DNA from: Nitratireductor pacificus pht-3B | GTDB taxonomy: Bacteria > Pseudomonadota > Alphaproteobacteria > Rhizobiales > Rhizobiaceae | DNA length: 64,000 bases | Assembly (NCBI RefSeq): GCF_000300335.1 | Contig: NZ_AMRM01000019.1 | Location: forward strand, 1 to 64,000 | Reading direction: 5' to 3' | Shown here: piece by piece, positions 46,853 through 56,022 of the stretch | Numbering within the stretch: the first letter of the stretch is position 1 | Layout: each line of letters opens with the position of its first letter | Position numbers and translations under genes: made by a program | Notes under the pieces: model-generated | What the model was told of the DNA's origin: nothing | Databases searched by the model: none | The model's input: only the letters and a program-made list of their open reading frames with translations

Positions 46853-48124
46853 GTGAACCATTTCGAGTATCGCGACGGCGTCCTGCACGCCGAGGATGTA
46901 TCGGTGCAGGCCATTGCGGCCGCGGTCGGGACGCCGTTCTACTGCTATTCCACCGCGACCCTAACCCGCCATTACCGCATCTTCTCGGAGGCGTTCTCCG
47001 GGCTTGACGCTCTTGTCTGCTACGCCATGAAGGCCAATTCCAACCAGGCCGTCCTGAAGACCCTGGCCCGGCTCGGCGCCGGCATGGACGTGGTCTCGGA
47101 GGGCGAGCTGCGCCGTGCGCTGGCCGCCGGCGTTCCCGCGGACAGGATCCTGTTCTCCGGCGTCGGCAAGACCGCTTCCGAGATGGACTTCGCCCTGCGG
47201 GCGGGCATTCTCTGCTTCAACGTCGAATCGAAGCCGGAGCTGGAACTGCTGTCGGCCCGCGCCACCGCGCTCGGCCTGACCGCCAATGTCTCGCTGCGCA
47301 TCAATCCTGATGTCGACGCCCGGACCCATCGCAAGATTTCCACCGGCAAGGCGGAAAACAAGTTCGGCATCGCCTGGAAGGAGGCCCGCGCGGCCTATGC
47401 GCGGGCCGCGGAACTGCCCGGCCTCAAGGTCAGCGGGATCGACATGCATATCGGCAGCCAGATCACCGAGCTTCAGCCCTTTGACGACGCCTTCGCGCTG
47501 CTGACCGAGCTGACGGAGACGCTGCGCGCCGATGGCCATGCCATCGAGCATGTCGATCTCGGCGGCGGGCTGGGCGTGCCCTACGCGGAGGACGGCGACC
47601 AGCCGCCCCTGCCGGAAGCCTATGCGGCGGTCGTCCGCAAGCACGTCACCAAGCTCGGACTGAAGGTGATGCTCGAGCCGGGCCGCCTGATCGCGGCGAA
47701 TGCCGGCATTCTCGTTTCCGAGGTGCTGTTCCGCAAGGACGGCGAGGCGAAGAACTTCGTCATCGTCGATGCGGCAATGAACGATCTGATCCGCCCGACC
47801 CTGTACGAGGCTTTTCATACGATCCGCCCGGTCCGGCAGGCGGCGGCCGATGCGCCGCGCATGACAGCGGACGTGGTCGGCCCCGTTTGCGAGACCGGCG
47901 ACTATCTGGCGCTCGATCGCACCCTGCCCGAGCTGCGCCCGGGCGATCTCATCGCCATCGGCACGGCGGGCGCCTATGGCGCGGTGCAGGCCAGCACCTA
48001 CAATTCGCGCCCCCTGGTGCCGGAAGTCCTGGTCAGCGGCGACCGCTTCCATGTGGTGCGGGCCCGACCGACCTATGAACAGCTCCTGGCGCTCGATTCG
48101 CTGCCCGACTGGCTGGCCGACTGA
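46853..48124 (+). CDS. lysA: Diaminopimelate decarboxylase
   Basis: Last step of lysine synthesis: decarboxylates meso-diaminopimelate with PLP. The 423-residue protein starts at GTG; MNHFEYRDGVLHAEDVSVQ is the usual beginning. The PLP lysine is Lys60 in CYAMKANSN, and the signature HIGSQITEL and the C-terminal GPVCETGDYLA and TAGAYGAVQASTYNSRP are complete. It lies 23 bases after lptM; lysC at 5.5 kb provides the first step. Confidence 0.97.
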   Translation: MNHFEYRDGVLHAEDVSVQAIAAAVGTPFYCYSTATLTRHYRIFSEAFSGLDALVCYAMKANSNQAVLKTLARLGAGMDVVSEGELRRALAAGVPADRILFSGVGKTASEMDFALRAGILCFNVESKPELELLSARATALGLTANVSLRINPDVDARTHRKISTGKAENKFGIAWKEARAAYARAAELPGLKVSGIDMHIGSQITELQPFDDAFALLTELTETLRADGHAIEHVDLGGGLGVPYAEDGDQPPLPEAYAAVVRKHVTKLGLKVMLEPGRLIAANAGILVSEVLFRKDGEAKNFVIVDAAMNDLIRPTLYEAFHTIRPVRQAAADAPRMTADVVGPVCETGDYLALDRTLPELRPGDLIAIGTAGAYGAVQASTYNSRPLVPEVLVSGDRFHVVRARPTYEQLLALDSLPDWLAD

Positions 48125-48241
48125 AAGCGTCTCGCGGTAACAATTTCGCGCGCTGCCTCGCCTTCGCCGCGTTTGCTGCTATCCTTGCGACTGGGGTTGG
48201 CGTGATTCAGCGCCGGCCACAGCGAGGTGCTGAGAGTGCCG

Positions 48242-50806
48242 ATGGCTGAAACACCCGAACGGCAGACACTCCCCGGCAGGCGGTTCGCCAGGCTTGCGCG
48301 GACGCGCCTTGCGACGCGCGTGGTGATGCTGGTCGAGCGCCTCTGGCCGTTGGTCCTGCCCGTTCTGGTCGTTGCCAGCGTGTTTCTCTCCCTTTCGTGG
48401 TTCGGCCTGTTCCGCCTGATGCCGGACGGGCTGCGGCTCGGCGTTCTGGCTGGCCTCGGCGTCGCCGGCCTTGCCGCTCTCTGGCCCCTGCGCCGGTTCC
48501 GCCGCCCCACCTCCGTCGAGATCGACCGGCGCATCGAGCGCACGAACCGGCTGGAGCATGAACCGGTCGCGACCCAGACCGACCGGCCCGCCGGCCAGGC
48601 CGACGGCTTCGCAACAGCTCTTTGGCGCGAACACCAGAAGCGCATGGCCGACAGGCTCGACAATCTGCACGGCGATCTGCCGCAGACGCGCGTTCCCGAA
48701 CGCGATCCGTGGGGTCTGCGCGCAGCGGCGGCCTTGTTCCTGGTGACTGCGGCGGCGTTCTCCACCGGCCCCTATGGCGGCACCCTTCTGGACGCTTTTC
48801 GCACCCATGGCGGCGCCGAGATCGTCCCGCCGCGCATCGACGCCTGGGTGACACCGCCGGCCTATACGGGCCGCGCGCCGATCTACCTGACGGCGGAGGC
48901 CAATCGGCAGACGGAGCACTTCACCGTGCCCCAGGGCAGCATCCTCGCCCTGCGGATCACCGGCGGCACGGGAACGGAGACCCTCTCGCTCACCGATGCG
49001 ACGGGTGGCGAAACCTTGATCGAACCGGAAGGCGCGTCGCAGGCCGAAGCGGCCTCCACGGCGAATGCGGCGCGGCGCTTCTCGCGGACCCTCGACAGCG
49101 ACGGCGAACTGACCCTGAAGCGCGGCGATACGGAGATCGAGGGCTGGCTGTTTGCGATCACGCCCGATGCACCCCCTCAAATCCGCTTCAGCGAGGATCC
49201 CAAGCGGGCCGTCAACGGCACGCTGGAACTTGCCTACGAGATCGAGGACGACTACGGCGCCGCCTCCGCCGAAGCCCTGTTCGAGCAGAAGATTGCCGCG
49301 CCGGATGCCCGACCGCTCTACGAGGCGCCCGATCTGCCGTTGTCGCTGCCCCGCCGCGACGGCAGGTCCATCGCCGCCAAGACGTCACGCGATCTGACGG
49401 AGCACCCGTGGGCCGGCAGCGCCGTCGCGCTGACATTGAAGGCGACCGACGCCGCGGGCCAGGAAGCCCGAAGCGAGGTCAAGGACCTCGTGATGCCGGA
49501 GCGCATCTTCACGAACCCGCTCGCCAAGGCGCTCGTCGAACAGCGCCGCATCCTCGCGCTCGATGCCAACAGGAAGCCCCGCGTCCTGGCGCTGATGGAT
49601 GCCGTCCTCACCTGGCCCGAGGAAACGCTGCAGAACCTGTCGCATTTCCTGGGCGTCTCCGGTGCGCGCACCAGGCTCGATATGGCCGAGACGGACGACC
49701 AGTTGCGCGGCGTGGTCGATTATCTCTGGGAGATCGCGCTGGTCATCGAGGACGGCGATCTCACCGCCGCCGAACGGCGCCTGCGCCAGGCCCAGGAAGC
49801 GCTCAAGCAGGCGCTCGAGAACGGCGCGAGCGAGGAAGAGATCGCCAGGCTGATGGATGAGTTGCGCAGCGCCATGCAGGAGTTCCTGCGCGAGTTCGCC
49901 GAGCGCGCCCAGCAGAATCCCGATCTTGCAGAACAGATGCCGCAGAACGGCCAGATGCTGAGCCAGAACGATCTGGAGCGCATGCTCGACCAGATCGAGG
50001 ATCTGGCGAAATCCGGTGCGCACGAGCAGGCACGCGACCTCCTGTCCCAGCTCGAGAACATGATGAACAACCTCCAGGCGGGCCGCTCGCAGCAGGGCCA
50101 GCAGGGCGGCCAGCAATCCGAAATGCGCCGCCAGATGGACGAACTGGGCAATCTGATGCGCCGCCAGCAGGAGCTGATGAACGAGACCTTCCGCATGGAC
50201 CAGATGCAGCGCGGCCAGCGAGGGCAGCAGGGTGAAGGCCAGCAGGGCCAACAAGGCCAGGGTCAGCAAGGGCAGGAACCCGGGCAAGGTCAGCAGGGAA
50301 TGACCTCGGAGGAGTTCGCCGAAGCCATGCGTGGGTTGCAGCAGGGTCAGGGCGGTCTGCGCGGCGATCTCGAAAGCCTGCTGAAAGGCCTTGAGGGCCT
50401 GGGCATCAAGCCCGGCGAGGGTTTCGGGGAAGCCGGCGAAGCCATGGGGCAGGCCGAGGGTTCGCTCGGCGAGGGCCAGGGCGAACAGGCCGTCGGCGAA
50501 CAGGGCCGGGCGCTGGAAGCGCTGCGCCGTGGCGCCCAGGATATGATGAACCAGATGCAGCAGGCCATGCGTGGCGAGCAGGGCGGCGGCGAACAGGGCT
50601 TCCGCGAGAGCAATAACGGCCGCGACCCGCTCGGCCGGCCGCAGGCGACCACCGGGCCGGATTTCGGCGATTCAGTTCAGGTGCCTGACGAGATCGATAC
50701 CCAGCGGGCGCGCCAGATTCTCGACGCCATCCGCAAGCGGCTGGGCGATGCCCTGAGCCCTGCCCTCGAGAAGGAATATCTGGAGCGGCTTCTGGACATG
50801 CGCTGA
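48242..50806 (+). CDS. TIGR02302 (DUF4175) family membrane protein
   Basis: An 854-residue protein of unknown function, conserved in Rhizobiales downstream of lysA. Hydrophobic helices lie at about 28-48 and 55-75 with a further one near 150-170, then a large periplasmic-looking part. Around residues 610-690 (DNA about 50,070-50,310) it is highly repetitive in Gln and Gly (QQGQQG-type units, DNA CAGCAGGGC-like); a second such part follows to about 780. The start at 48242 is the ATG after GAGAG; a GTG five codons earlier is possible. It ends at 50806, convergent with the response regulator. Confidence 0.85.
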   Translation: MAETPERQTLPGRRFARLARTRLATRVVMLVERLWPLVLPVLVVASVFLSLSWFGLFRLMPDGLRLGVLAGLGVAGLAALWPLRRFRRPTSVEIDRRIERTNRLEHEPVATQTDRPAGQADGFATALWREHQKRMADRLDNLHGDLPQTRVPERDPWGLRAAAALFLVTAAAFSTGPYGGTLLDAFRTHGGAEIVPPRIDAWVTPPAYTGRAPIYLTAEANRQTEHFTVPQGSILALRITGGTGTETLSLTDATGGETLIEPEGASQAEAASTANAARRFSRTLDSDGELTLKRGDTEIEGWLFAITPDAPPQIRFSEDPKRAVNGTLELAYEIEDDYGAASAEALFEQKIAAPDARPLYEAPDLPLSLPRRDGRSIAAKTSRDLTEHPWAGSAVALTLKATDAAGQEARSEVKDLVMPERIFTNPLAKALVEQRRILALDANRKPRVLALMDAVLTWPEETLQNLSHFLGVSGARTRLDMAETDDQLRGVVDYLWEIALVIEDGDLTAAERRLRQAQEALKQALENGASEEEIARLMDELRSAMQEFLREFAERAQQNPDLAEQMPQNGQMLSQNDLERMLDQIEDLAKSGAHEQARDLLSQLENMMNNLQAGRSQQGQQGGQQSEMRRQMDELGNLMRRQQELMNETFRMDQMQRGQRGQQGEGQQGQQGQGQQGQEPGQGQQGMTSEEFAEAMRGLQQGQGGLRGDLESLLKGLEGLGIKPGEGFGEAGEAMGQAEGSLGEGQGEQAVGEQGRALEALRRGAQDMMNQMQQAMRGEQGGGEQGFRESNNGRDPLGRPQATTGPDFGDSVQVPDEIDTQRARQILDAIRKRLGDALSPALEKEYLERLLDMR

Positions 50807-50873
50807 CCGCAACCGGGGACGTCGGTCTGGAATGTCCTTTGCGCGCCCGTTCGGACGCACGGCAATCCGGAAA

Positions 50874-51239
50874 TCAGGCGGCCAGCACCTCGCCGACCCG
50901 CTTGCGCAGCTCGCTCAGCGTAAAGGGCTTGTTGACGACGCCCGACACCGTCCCGTCCAGTTCGGCGGCGCGCTCGCGCTGGTCGGCATAGCCCGTCATC
51001 AGGAGAAGACGCAGTTGGGGAAAGGCGAGCGCCGCGGCGCGCGCCATCTCGATGCCGTCCATGGCCGGCATGCGGATATCGGAAAGGACGAGATCGTAGC
51101 CGCCGGACATGGCAGTGATCCGCTCAAGCCCCTCCAGCCCGTCGCCCGCCGTTTCCACGCTGTGCCCCGCCGCACTCAGTGCGCGTGCCGTAAAAGTTCG
51201 GACGGATTCGTCGTCCTCGACGATCAGAAGCTTAGCCAT
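50874..51239 (-). CDS. Single-domain response regulator
   Basis: A 121-residue receiver domain only: acidic pair Asp9-Asp10, phosphorylation Asp54 (LVLSDIRMP), Thr82 and Lys104 (NKPF), so it can be phosphorylated but has no output domain. It resembles the CpdR group that controls ClpXP proteolysis in alphaproteobacteria but is not close enough to name. There is no adjacent histidine kinase. It lies between TIGR02302 (convergent) and hpt, with 73 bases to the latter. Confidence 0.9.
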   Translation of the reverse strand: MAKLLIVEDDESVRTFTARALSAAGHSVETAGDGLEGLERITAMSGGYDLVLSDIRMPAMDGIEMARAAALAFPQLRLLLMTGYADQRERAAELDGTVSGVVNKPFTLSELRKRVGEVLAA

Positions 51240-51312
51240 GGCCTGTTTTCACCCGATCAGATTACGCTTCGGTAAACGCCCTGCCCATGATCACGGTCTG
51301 CCTGTCGATACG

Positions 51313-51855
51313 TCAGGCATCGCCCTTGACCACGCCGACGAAAGGCAGTTCCCGAAAGGCGTGCGCCACGTCCATGCCATAGCCGACCACGAAATAGTCG
51401 GGACACTCGAAGCCGACGAAATCCGCATCGACCGTGATCTGCCGGCGCGAGTGCTTGTCGAGAAGGACGGCGATCGAGACCGACCTGGCACCGCGCGACA
51501 GCATCAGTTCGCGCGTGTGCTTCAGCGTCTTGCCCGATTCGAGGATATCGTCGATCAGCAGGACATCGCGCCCGGCGACATCATTGTCGATGTCGCGCAA
51601 CACCTTGACCGAACCGCTTTCCGTTCCCGCGCCGTAGCTCGAGATCATGATGAACTCGACTTCCGGCGTGATGCCCACATCGTGCATCGCGCGGATGAGA
51701 TCCGCGGCGAAGATGAATGAGCCCTTCAGGACGGAGATGACCAGCAGATCCTCGTACTTGCGATCCGCGATCTCTTTGGCCAGTTCGAGATTTCTCCTGG
51801 CGATGGTCGAGGCGGAGAACAGCACCTCGATTTCCTTGCCGCGAACCACGGGCAT
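51313..51855 (-). CDS. hpt: Hypoxanthine phosphoribosyltransferase
   Basis: Salvages hypoxanthine (and guanine) to IMP or GMP with PRPP. The 180-residue protein has the PRPP motif VLLIDDILESGKTL (about 98-111), VISVLKGSFIFAADLIRAM and the flexible loop ISSYGAGT. The start follows GGGAG. Its leader contains a 17-bp tandem repeat (51874-51924) after the stop of the gene upstream. Response regulator and ftsEX neighbours are typical in this order. Confidence 0.94.
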   Translation of the reverse strand: MPVVRGKEIEVLFSASTIARRNLELAKEIADRKYEDLLVISVLKGSFIFAADLIRAMHDVGITPEVEFIMISSYGAGTESGSVKVLRDIDNDVAGRDVLLIDDILESGKTLKHTRELMLSRGARSVSIAVLLDKHSRRQITVDADFVGFECPDYFVVGYGMDVAHAFRELPFVGVVKGDA

Positions 51856-51873
51856 CGCGCTACGCTCCCAGTT

Positions 51874-51924
51874 ATGACGGTCCGCCGGTCATGACGGCCT
51901 GCCACTTATGACGGTCTGAATGTC
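51874..51924. repeat. Three 17-bp tandem repeats in the hpt leader
   Basis: ATGACGG starts at 51874, 51891 and 51908, exactly 17 bases apart, with similar bases after each copy. The third copy overlaps the stop codon and last codons of the hypothetical gene at 51906. On the minus strand each unit carries CCGTCAT(A/G)A, and the array ends about 19 bases before the hpt ATG. Confidence 0.7.
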
Positions 51925-52544
51925 ACGGATACGGATTTGACCCCTTCACTAGGCGCGACAAGGCGGCTGGAGAAGGGAAAGCGTGTGCCGGGTTCGAGCT
52001 GTTGATCGTTTGTCCCCAGAAAATAACGCGTCGTCGAGCCGTCGCGCGCCAGCACCTCGATGGACAGGCCGGGAACGACGACCACCCGATCGCTCTCGTT
52101 CAGCGCCGCGCCGTCCACCAGAAGCAGCGCCCGCTCGCCGCGCATCTCGACGCGGCTGTTCACGTCCACGAGGCGCAGCGCCTGCGCCGGCGCGCTCGAA
52201 GAGAAAAGGGTCATCCCATGGACGAGGCTGTGTCCGCCCGCGATCCAGAAGGCGCCGGAGACAAGAAGGGCGCCGCACAGCCAGAACAGCGGCCCGCCTC
52301 GGCCCGGCCCGTCATGCGCGCGGCTTCCCGGCCGCAGCATTTCCAGCCCGCCGACATTGTTCGTCACAGATTTGTCTGAAGGCGCATTGTCCCGCGCCGG
52401 ATCGCGACCACCGCCACGCGGAACCGTCTCGTATTCCGCCTCGACCGCATCGCCCGTGCGCCCAACCGCCTGCGGCCGCGCCTGCGGCGCGCCGGGTAGC
52501 ATGATTTCGCCCGAGACCGGGCGTTCGCCTTCCAATCGAATCAT
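51906..52544 (-). CDS. Hypothetical membrane protein divergent from ftsE
   Basis: A 212-residue protein without a family I can name. The N-terminal 85 residues are polar, then one transmembrane helix (about 86-106, LFWLCGALLVSGAFWIAGG) and a periplasmic beta-rich domain of about 100 residues ending SVSVTFRPS. In other Rhizobiales the gene in this place, divergent from ftsE, carries an MJ0042-type zinc ribbon at its N-terminus; here the C-terminal half is similar but the cysteines of a ribbon are absent. It precedes hpt on the same strand by 50 bases. Confidence 0.75.
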   Translation of the reverse strand: MIRLEGERPVSGEIMLPGAPQARPQAVGRTGDAVEAEYETVPRGGGRDPARDNAPSDKSVTNNVGGLEMLRPGSRAHDGPGRGGPLFWLCGALLVSGAFWIAGGHSLVHGMTLFSSSAPAQALRLVDVNSRVEMRGERALLLVDGAALNESDRVVVVPGLSIEVLARDGSTTRYFLGTNDQQLEPGTRFPFSSRLVAPSEGVKSVSVTFRPS

Positions 52545-52716
52545 GCGGCCAAGCCGTCCTTTCGCGCCCCGCCGTTCCGGGGTAAATGGAAATGGTTAAT
52601 GCTTTCGCCATCACCGCGCCAATAGCGGGCGTTAACTTGCAATTAACCATGCGCGCCGATGGTCTGGCCCGGCGCGCCCGGAGCGGCGCCCGCCACTGAG
52701 AGAACGCAGGTTTTTC

Positions 52717-53376
52717 GTGATTCGGTTTGAGAATGTCGGCCATAGATACGGGATGGGTCCGGAGATCCTCCGTGACGTGTCGTTCTCCCTGCCGGAACGT
52801 TCGTTTCAGTTTCTCAGCGGCCCGTCCGGCGCGGGCAAGACGACATTGCTGCGCCTCCTGTTCATGTCGCTCAAGCCAACGCGCGGACTGATCACCATTT
52901 TCGGCAAGGACCGGTCGAAGATCACGCGCGCCGAGCTGCCGCTCATGCGCCGCAACATCGGCGTCGTATTTCAGGATTTCCGCCTGCTCGACCACCTGAC
53001 CACCTACGAGAATGTCGCGCTTCCGCTGCGGGTGCGTGGCCGCGAGGAGGCGAGCTACCGGGCCGACGTGATCGAGCTGCTGAAATGGGTCGGGCTGGGC
53101 GAGCGCATGCATGTGCTGCCGCCGATCCTCTCGGGCGGCGAGAAGCAGCGCGCCGCCATCGCCCGCGCCCTGATCGAGCAACCGCGCATCCTGCTGGCCG
53201 ACGAGCCGACCGGCAACGTCGATCCGCAGCTCGCCCGCCGGCTGCTGCGCCTGCTGATCGAGCTCAACCGGCTGGGCACGGCAGTGATGATCGCTACCCA
53301 CGATCTCGGCCTGATGGACCAGGTGGACGCACGCCGCATGGTCCTGTCTGCCGGAAGGCTCGAAATCTATGACTGA
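52717..53376 (+). CDS. ftsE: Cell division ATP-binding protein FtsE
   Basis: ATPase of the FtsEX complex that activates cell-wall hydrolases at the septum. The 219-residue protein has Walker A GPSGAGKTT (35-43), Q-loop VFQDFRLLDHLTTYENVALPL, signature LSGGEKQRAAIARAL and Walker B ILLADEPTGNVD. It starts at a GTG (52717) with AGG before it. It overlaps ftsX by 8 bases. Confidence 0.95.
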   Translation: MIRFENVGHRYGMGPEILRDVSFSLPERSFQFLSGPSGAGKTTLLRLLFMSLKPTRGLITIFGKDRSKITRAELPLMRRNIGVVFQDFRLLDHLTTYENVALPLRVRGREEASYRADVIELLKWVGLGERMHVLPPILSGGEKQRAAIARALIEQPRILLADEPTGNVDPQLARRLLRLLIELNRLGTAVMIATHDLGLMDQVDARRMVLSAGRLEIYD

Positions 53377-54358
53377 CACCAGCCGCCTGCTCAGGAATCT
53401 CGGTGCGCGGCTCGGTTCCGGCGCCCGTGGCGCGACCGCCAGGAAGCAGATGCCCATCGTGCCGTCGGACAATGTCGCCGGACGCGCCATGGTGCTGGTC
53501 ATCGCGATCATGACCTTCCTGTCCTGCCTGACGCTGGGCGCGGTGACCCTGGTGCGCGACACCGCGGCCACCTGGCAGACCCAGATCTCCCGCGAGGCGA
53601 CCATTCAGATCAAGCCGGAGGACGGCCTCGACATGGCGGAGGCCCTTGCCACGGCCCGCGACATCGCCAGCGGTTTCACGGGCGTCAGCGGCGCGAACAT
53701 CGTCGACGCCCAGGCCACCGCCCGGCTGCTGGAGCCATGGCTCGGAACCGGCCTCGACATCGAGAGCCTGCCCGTTCCGCGACTGGTCATCGTGACACTG
53801 GACCCGGCATCACGGCCTGATTTCACGGCCATGCGCGCCGCGCTGCAGGAGGCGGTGCCGAGCGCCACGCTCGACGACCACCGCACATGGGTGGACCGGC
53901 TGGTCGCCATGGCGCGCACCACCGTCACCATCGGCGTGACCGTCCTCGGCCTGATGCTGTCCGCCACGGCGCTGACGGTGATCTTCGCCACGCGGGGCGC
54001 GATGTCCGGCAACGGACACATCATCGAGGTGCTGCATTTCGTCGGTGCGGAGGCGTCCTTCATCGCCTCGCAGTTCCGCCGTCACTTCCTGCTCGCCGGC
54101 ATGAAGGGCGCGGCAGCCGGTGGCCTGGGCGCGATCATCGTCTTCATCGGCTTCTACTGGTGGTCGTCGCGCAACATGGCGACGCCGGAAGCCGACCAGG
54201 CCACGGCGTTGTTCGGCAATTTCGCGATCGGCCCATCGGGTTATCTCGGGGTCGGGGTGGTGGTCGTCCTCATCGCCGCCCTGACGGCCGCGACATCGCA
54301 CTTCACGGTGCTGTCCTACCTGAAGAAAGTCGACGCCAGCCATCCCGACGGAATCTAG
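53369..54358 (+). CDS. ftsX: Cell division protein FtsX
   Basis: The membrane partner of FtsE. The 329-residue protein has a basic cytoplasmic N-terminus, a first helix (about 45-65), a periplasmic region to about 185, then three helices in the C-terminal half; this is the usual FtsX topology. It overlaps ftsE by 8 bases, so they are coupled. Its N-terminus is longer than in E. coli, with Arg/Ala-rich RLGSGARGATARKQ, as common in alphaproteobacteria. Confidence 0.94.
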   Translation: MTDTSRLLRNLGARLGSGARGATARKQMPIVPSDNVAGRAMVLVIAIMTFLSCLTLGAVTLVRDTAATWQTQISREATIQIKPEDGLDMAEALATARDIASGFTGVSGANIVDAQATARLLEPWLGTGLDIESLPVPRLVIVTLDPASRPDFTAMRAALQEAVPSATLDDHRTWVDRLVAMARTTVTIGVTVLGLMLSATALTVIFATRGAMSGNGHIIEVLHFVGAEASFIASQFRRHFLLAGMKGAAAGGLGAIIVFIGFYWWSSRNMATPEADQATALFGNFAIGPSGYLGVGVVVVLIAALTAATSHFTVLSYLKKVDASHPDGI

Positions 54359-54440
54359 CGTTGAGGATGGCCACAGGCTTTTTGTCATAGGGGCTTCAGC
54401 CGACTATCCATCGCCGCAATTTGCGGCTAACCATCGACGC

Positions 54441-55160
54441 ATGATGCAGGAAACCCAGCACGGTCGAAATGGCCAGGGAAAGCCGTTGCGTCGCCGCCGG
54501 AACCGGTCCGGCGCGCGTCTCGCACTCCGCATCGCCGCACTGGCGGCCCTCCTCACGGCGATCGCCTTTCTTGCCGGTTTCGGCCTGTTCGCGGACCACA
54601 TCGGCCATCTGGCCGCGCCGCGCGACGTCGAGGACGCCGACGGCATCATCGTGCTGACGGGCGGCCAGTCGCGCATCGACGCCGCCATCGGGCTCCTCAA
54701 GGCGGGCAAGGGCAAGCGGCTGCTGATCAGCGGGGTCAACCCCATCGCCCGCGCCGACGATCTGCGGGCCGCCACGGGCGGCGACAAGGCGCTGTTCGAA
54801 TGCTGCGTCGACATCGACCACGCCGCGCTCGACACCATCGGCAATGCCGAGGAAAGCGCCAAATGGGTGCACGCGAACACCTATGGCAGCATCATCCTGG
54901 TGACCAACAACTACCACATGCCGCGCAGCCTGCTGGAAATACGCCGCATCCTGCCGAAGGCGCGCGTGCAGCCCTATCCGGTGGTGAACACCCCGCTCGA
55001 CAACGGCGCCTGGCTTGCCAAGCCGGACGCGCTGCGCGTGCTGGCAACCGAATACGCCAAGTACATCGGCGCGCTGGTCCGCGAGGTGGTGCCGCTACGC
55101 CGGCGCGTGGCGCACGGCGAGACGCAGCAGCCGAAGGCCGCCGCCGCCGGTGCGTCCTGA
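54441..55160 (+). CDS. YdcF family protein (DUF218)
   Basis: A 239-residue protein with a basic N-terminus, one transmembrane helix (about 25-48) and a DUF218 domain: DADGIIVLTGGQSRIDAAIGLLKAG, LLISGVN and NTYGSIILVTNNYHMPRSLLEI. DUF218 proteins include SanA and YdcF, implicated in envelope integrity and in cyclopeptide or nucleotide binding. It is 83 bases after ftsX and precedes plsC by 74 bases; co-transcription with ftsEX is likely. Confidence 0.9.
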   Translation: MMQETQHGRNGQGKPLRRRRNRSGARLALRIAALAALLTAIAFLAGFGLFADHIGHLAAPRDVEDADGIIVLTGGQSRIDAAIGLLKAGKGKRLLISGVNPIARADDLRAATGGDKALFECCVDIDHAALDTIGNAEESAKWVHANTYGSIILVTNNYHMPRSLLEIRRILPKARVQPYPVVNTPLDNGAWLAKPDALRVLATEYAKYIGALVREVVPLRRRVAHGETQQPKAAAAGAS

Positions 55161-55233
55161 AGCGACGCTTTGTCTTCGCGCGGGCATGCTGTAAGAGCCT
55201 TCCTGCCTGTGCCGAAAGCAACGGACCCGCTTG

Positions 55234-56022
55234 ATGCTCTTTCTTCGTTCCACCCTGTTCAATGTGGTCTTCTACCTGAACCTGATCGTCCAGATGCTGC
55301 TTTGGACGCCCTACTTCTTCCTGGCGCCGCGCAAGAAAGCCTGGATCGTTCCGAAATTCTGGGCCGCGTCCAGCCTCTGGCTGCAGCGGGTGATCACGGG
55401 CGGGCAGAGCGAGATCTCTGGCCTGGAGAACCTGCCCGACGGCCCCTGCATCATCGCCCCGAAACACCAGTCGTTCTGGGACACGATCGCCTTCCTGCCG
55501 CACATTCCGGACGCGCTCTACATTCTCAAGCGCGAGCTGATGTGGATTCCGTTCTTCGGCTGGTACGTCGCCAAGATGCGCATGATCCCCATCGATCGCG
55601 GCAGCCGCACCAAGGCGCTGAAGAAGGCCGTCCGCGTCGCCCATGTCCTGATGCGGGACAATCGCCAGCTGATCATCTATCCGGAGGGCACGCGCCGCCC
55701 GCCCGGCGCCGAGCCGTCCTACAAATACGGCATCGTCGAACTCTACGCGCAGCTCGGCGTTCCGGTCGTGCCGGTCGCCCATGTCGCGGGGCTGTTCTGG
55801 CCCCGCCGCAAGTTCATGCGTTATCCGGGCGTCATCCACGCCCGCTTCCTGCCGCCCATCGAGCCAGGCCTGCCCCGCGAGGTGTTTCAGGAAAGGCTGG
55901 TGCGCGAGACCGAAGCGGCGTGCGATGCCATGCTTGTGGAAGTCGCCAACACAGAAAACCCGCCGCCCATGCCCGAAACGGCGCGCAAGCGGCTGTCCGA
56001 ACTCGGCGTCGGGAAGCGCTAG
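55234..56022 (+). CDS. plsC: 1-acyl-sn-glycerol-3-phosphate acyltransferase
   Basis: Acylates lysophosphatidic acid to phosphatidic acid at the inner membrane. The 262-residue protein has an N-terminal hydrophobic segment (about 8-32), the catalytic HxxxxD motif HQSFWD (78-83), IDRGSRTKAL and the YPEGTRRPPG motif, all expected. A TTG one codon earlier is in frame, but the ATG at 55234 is preferred. Its TAG stop forms the left edge of repeat copy C. Confidence 0.94.
   Translation: MLFLRSTLFNVVFYLNLIVQMLLWTPYFFLAPRKKAWIVPKFWAASSLWLQRVITGGQSEISGLENLPDGPCIIAPKHQSFWDTIAFLPHIPDALYILKRELMWIPFFGWYVAKMRMIPIDRGSRTKALKKAVRVAHVLMRDNRQLIIYPEGTRRPPGAEPSYKYGIVELYAQLGVPVVPVAHVAGLFWPRRKFMRYPGVIHARFLPPIEPGLPREVFQERLVRETEAACDAMLVEVANTENPPPMPETARKRLSELGVGKR

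Noticed and set aside
54413-54427. GCCGCA/TGCGGC hairpin before ydcF
   Set aside because: Only 6 bp, no T-tract, lies just before the start codon; too weak to call a terminator or operator.
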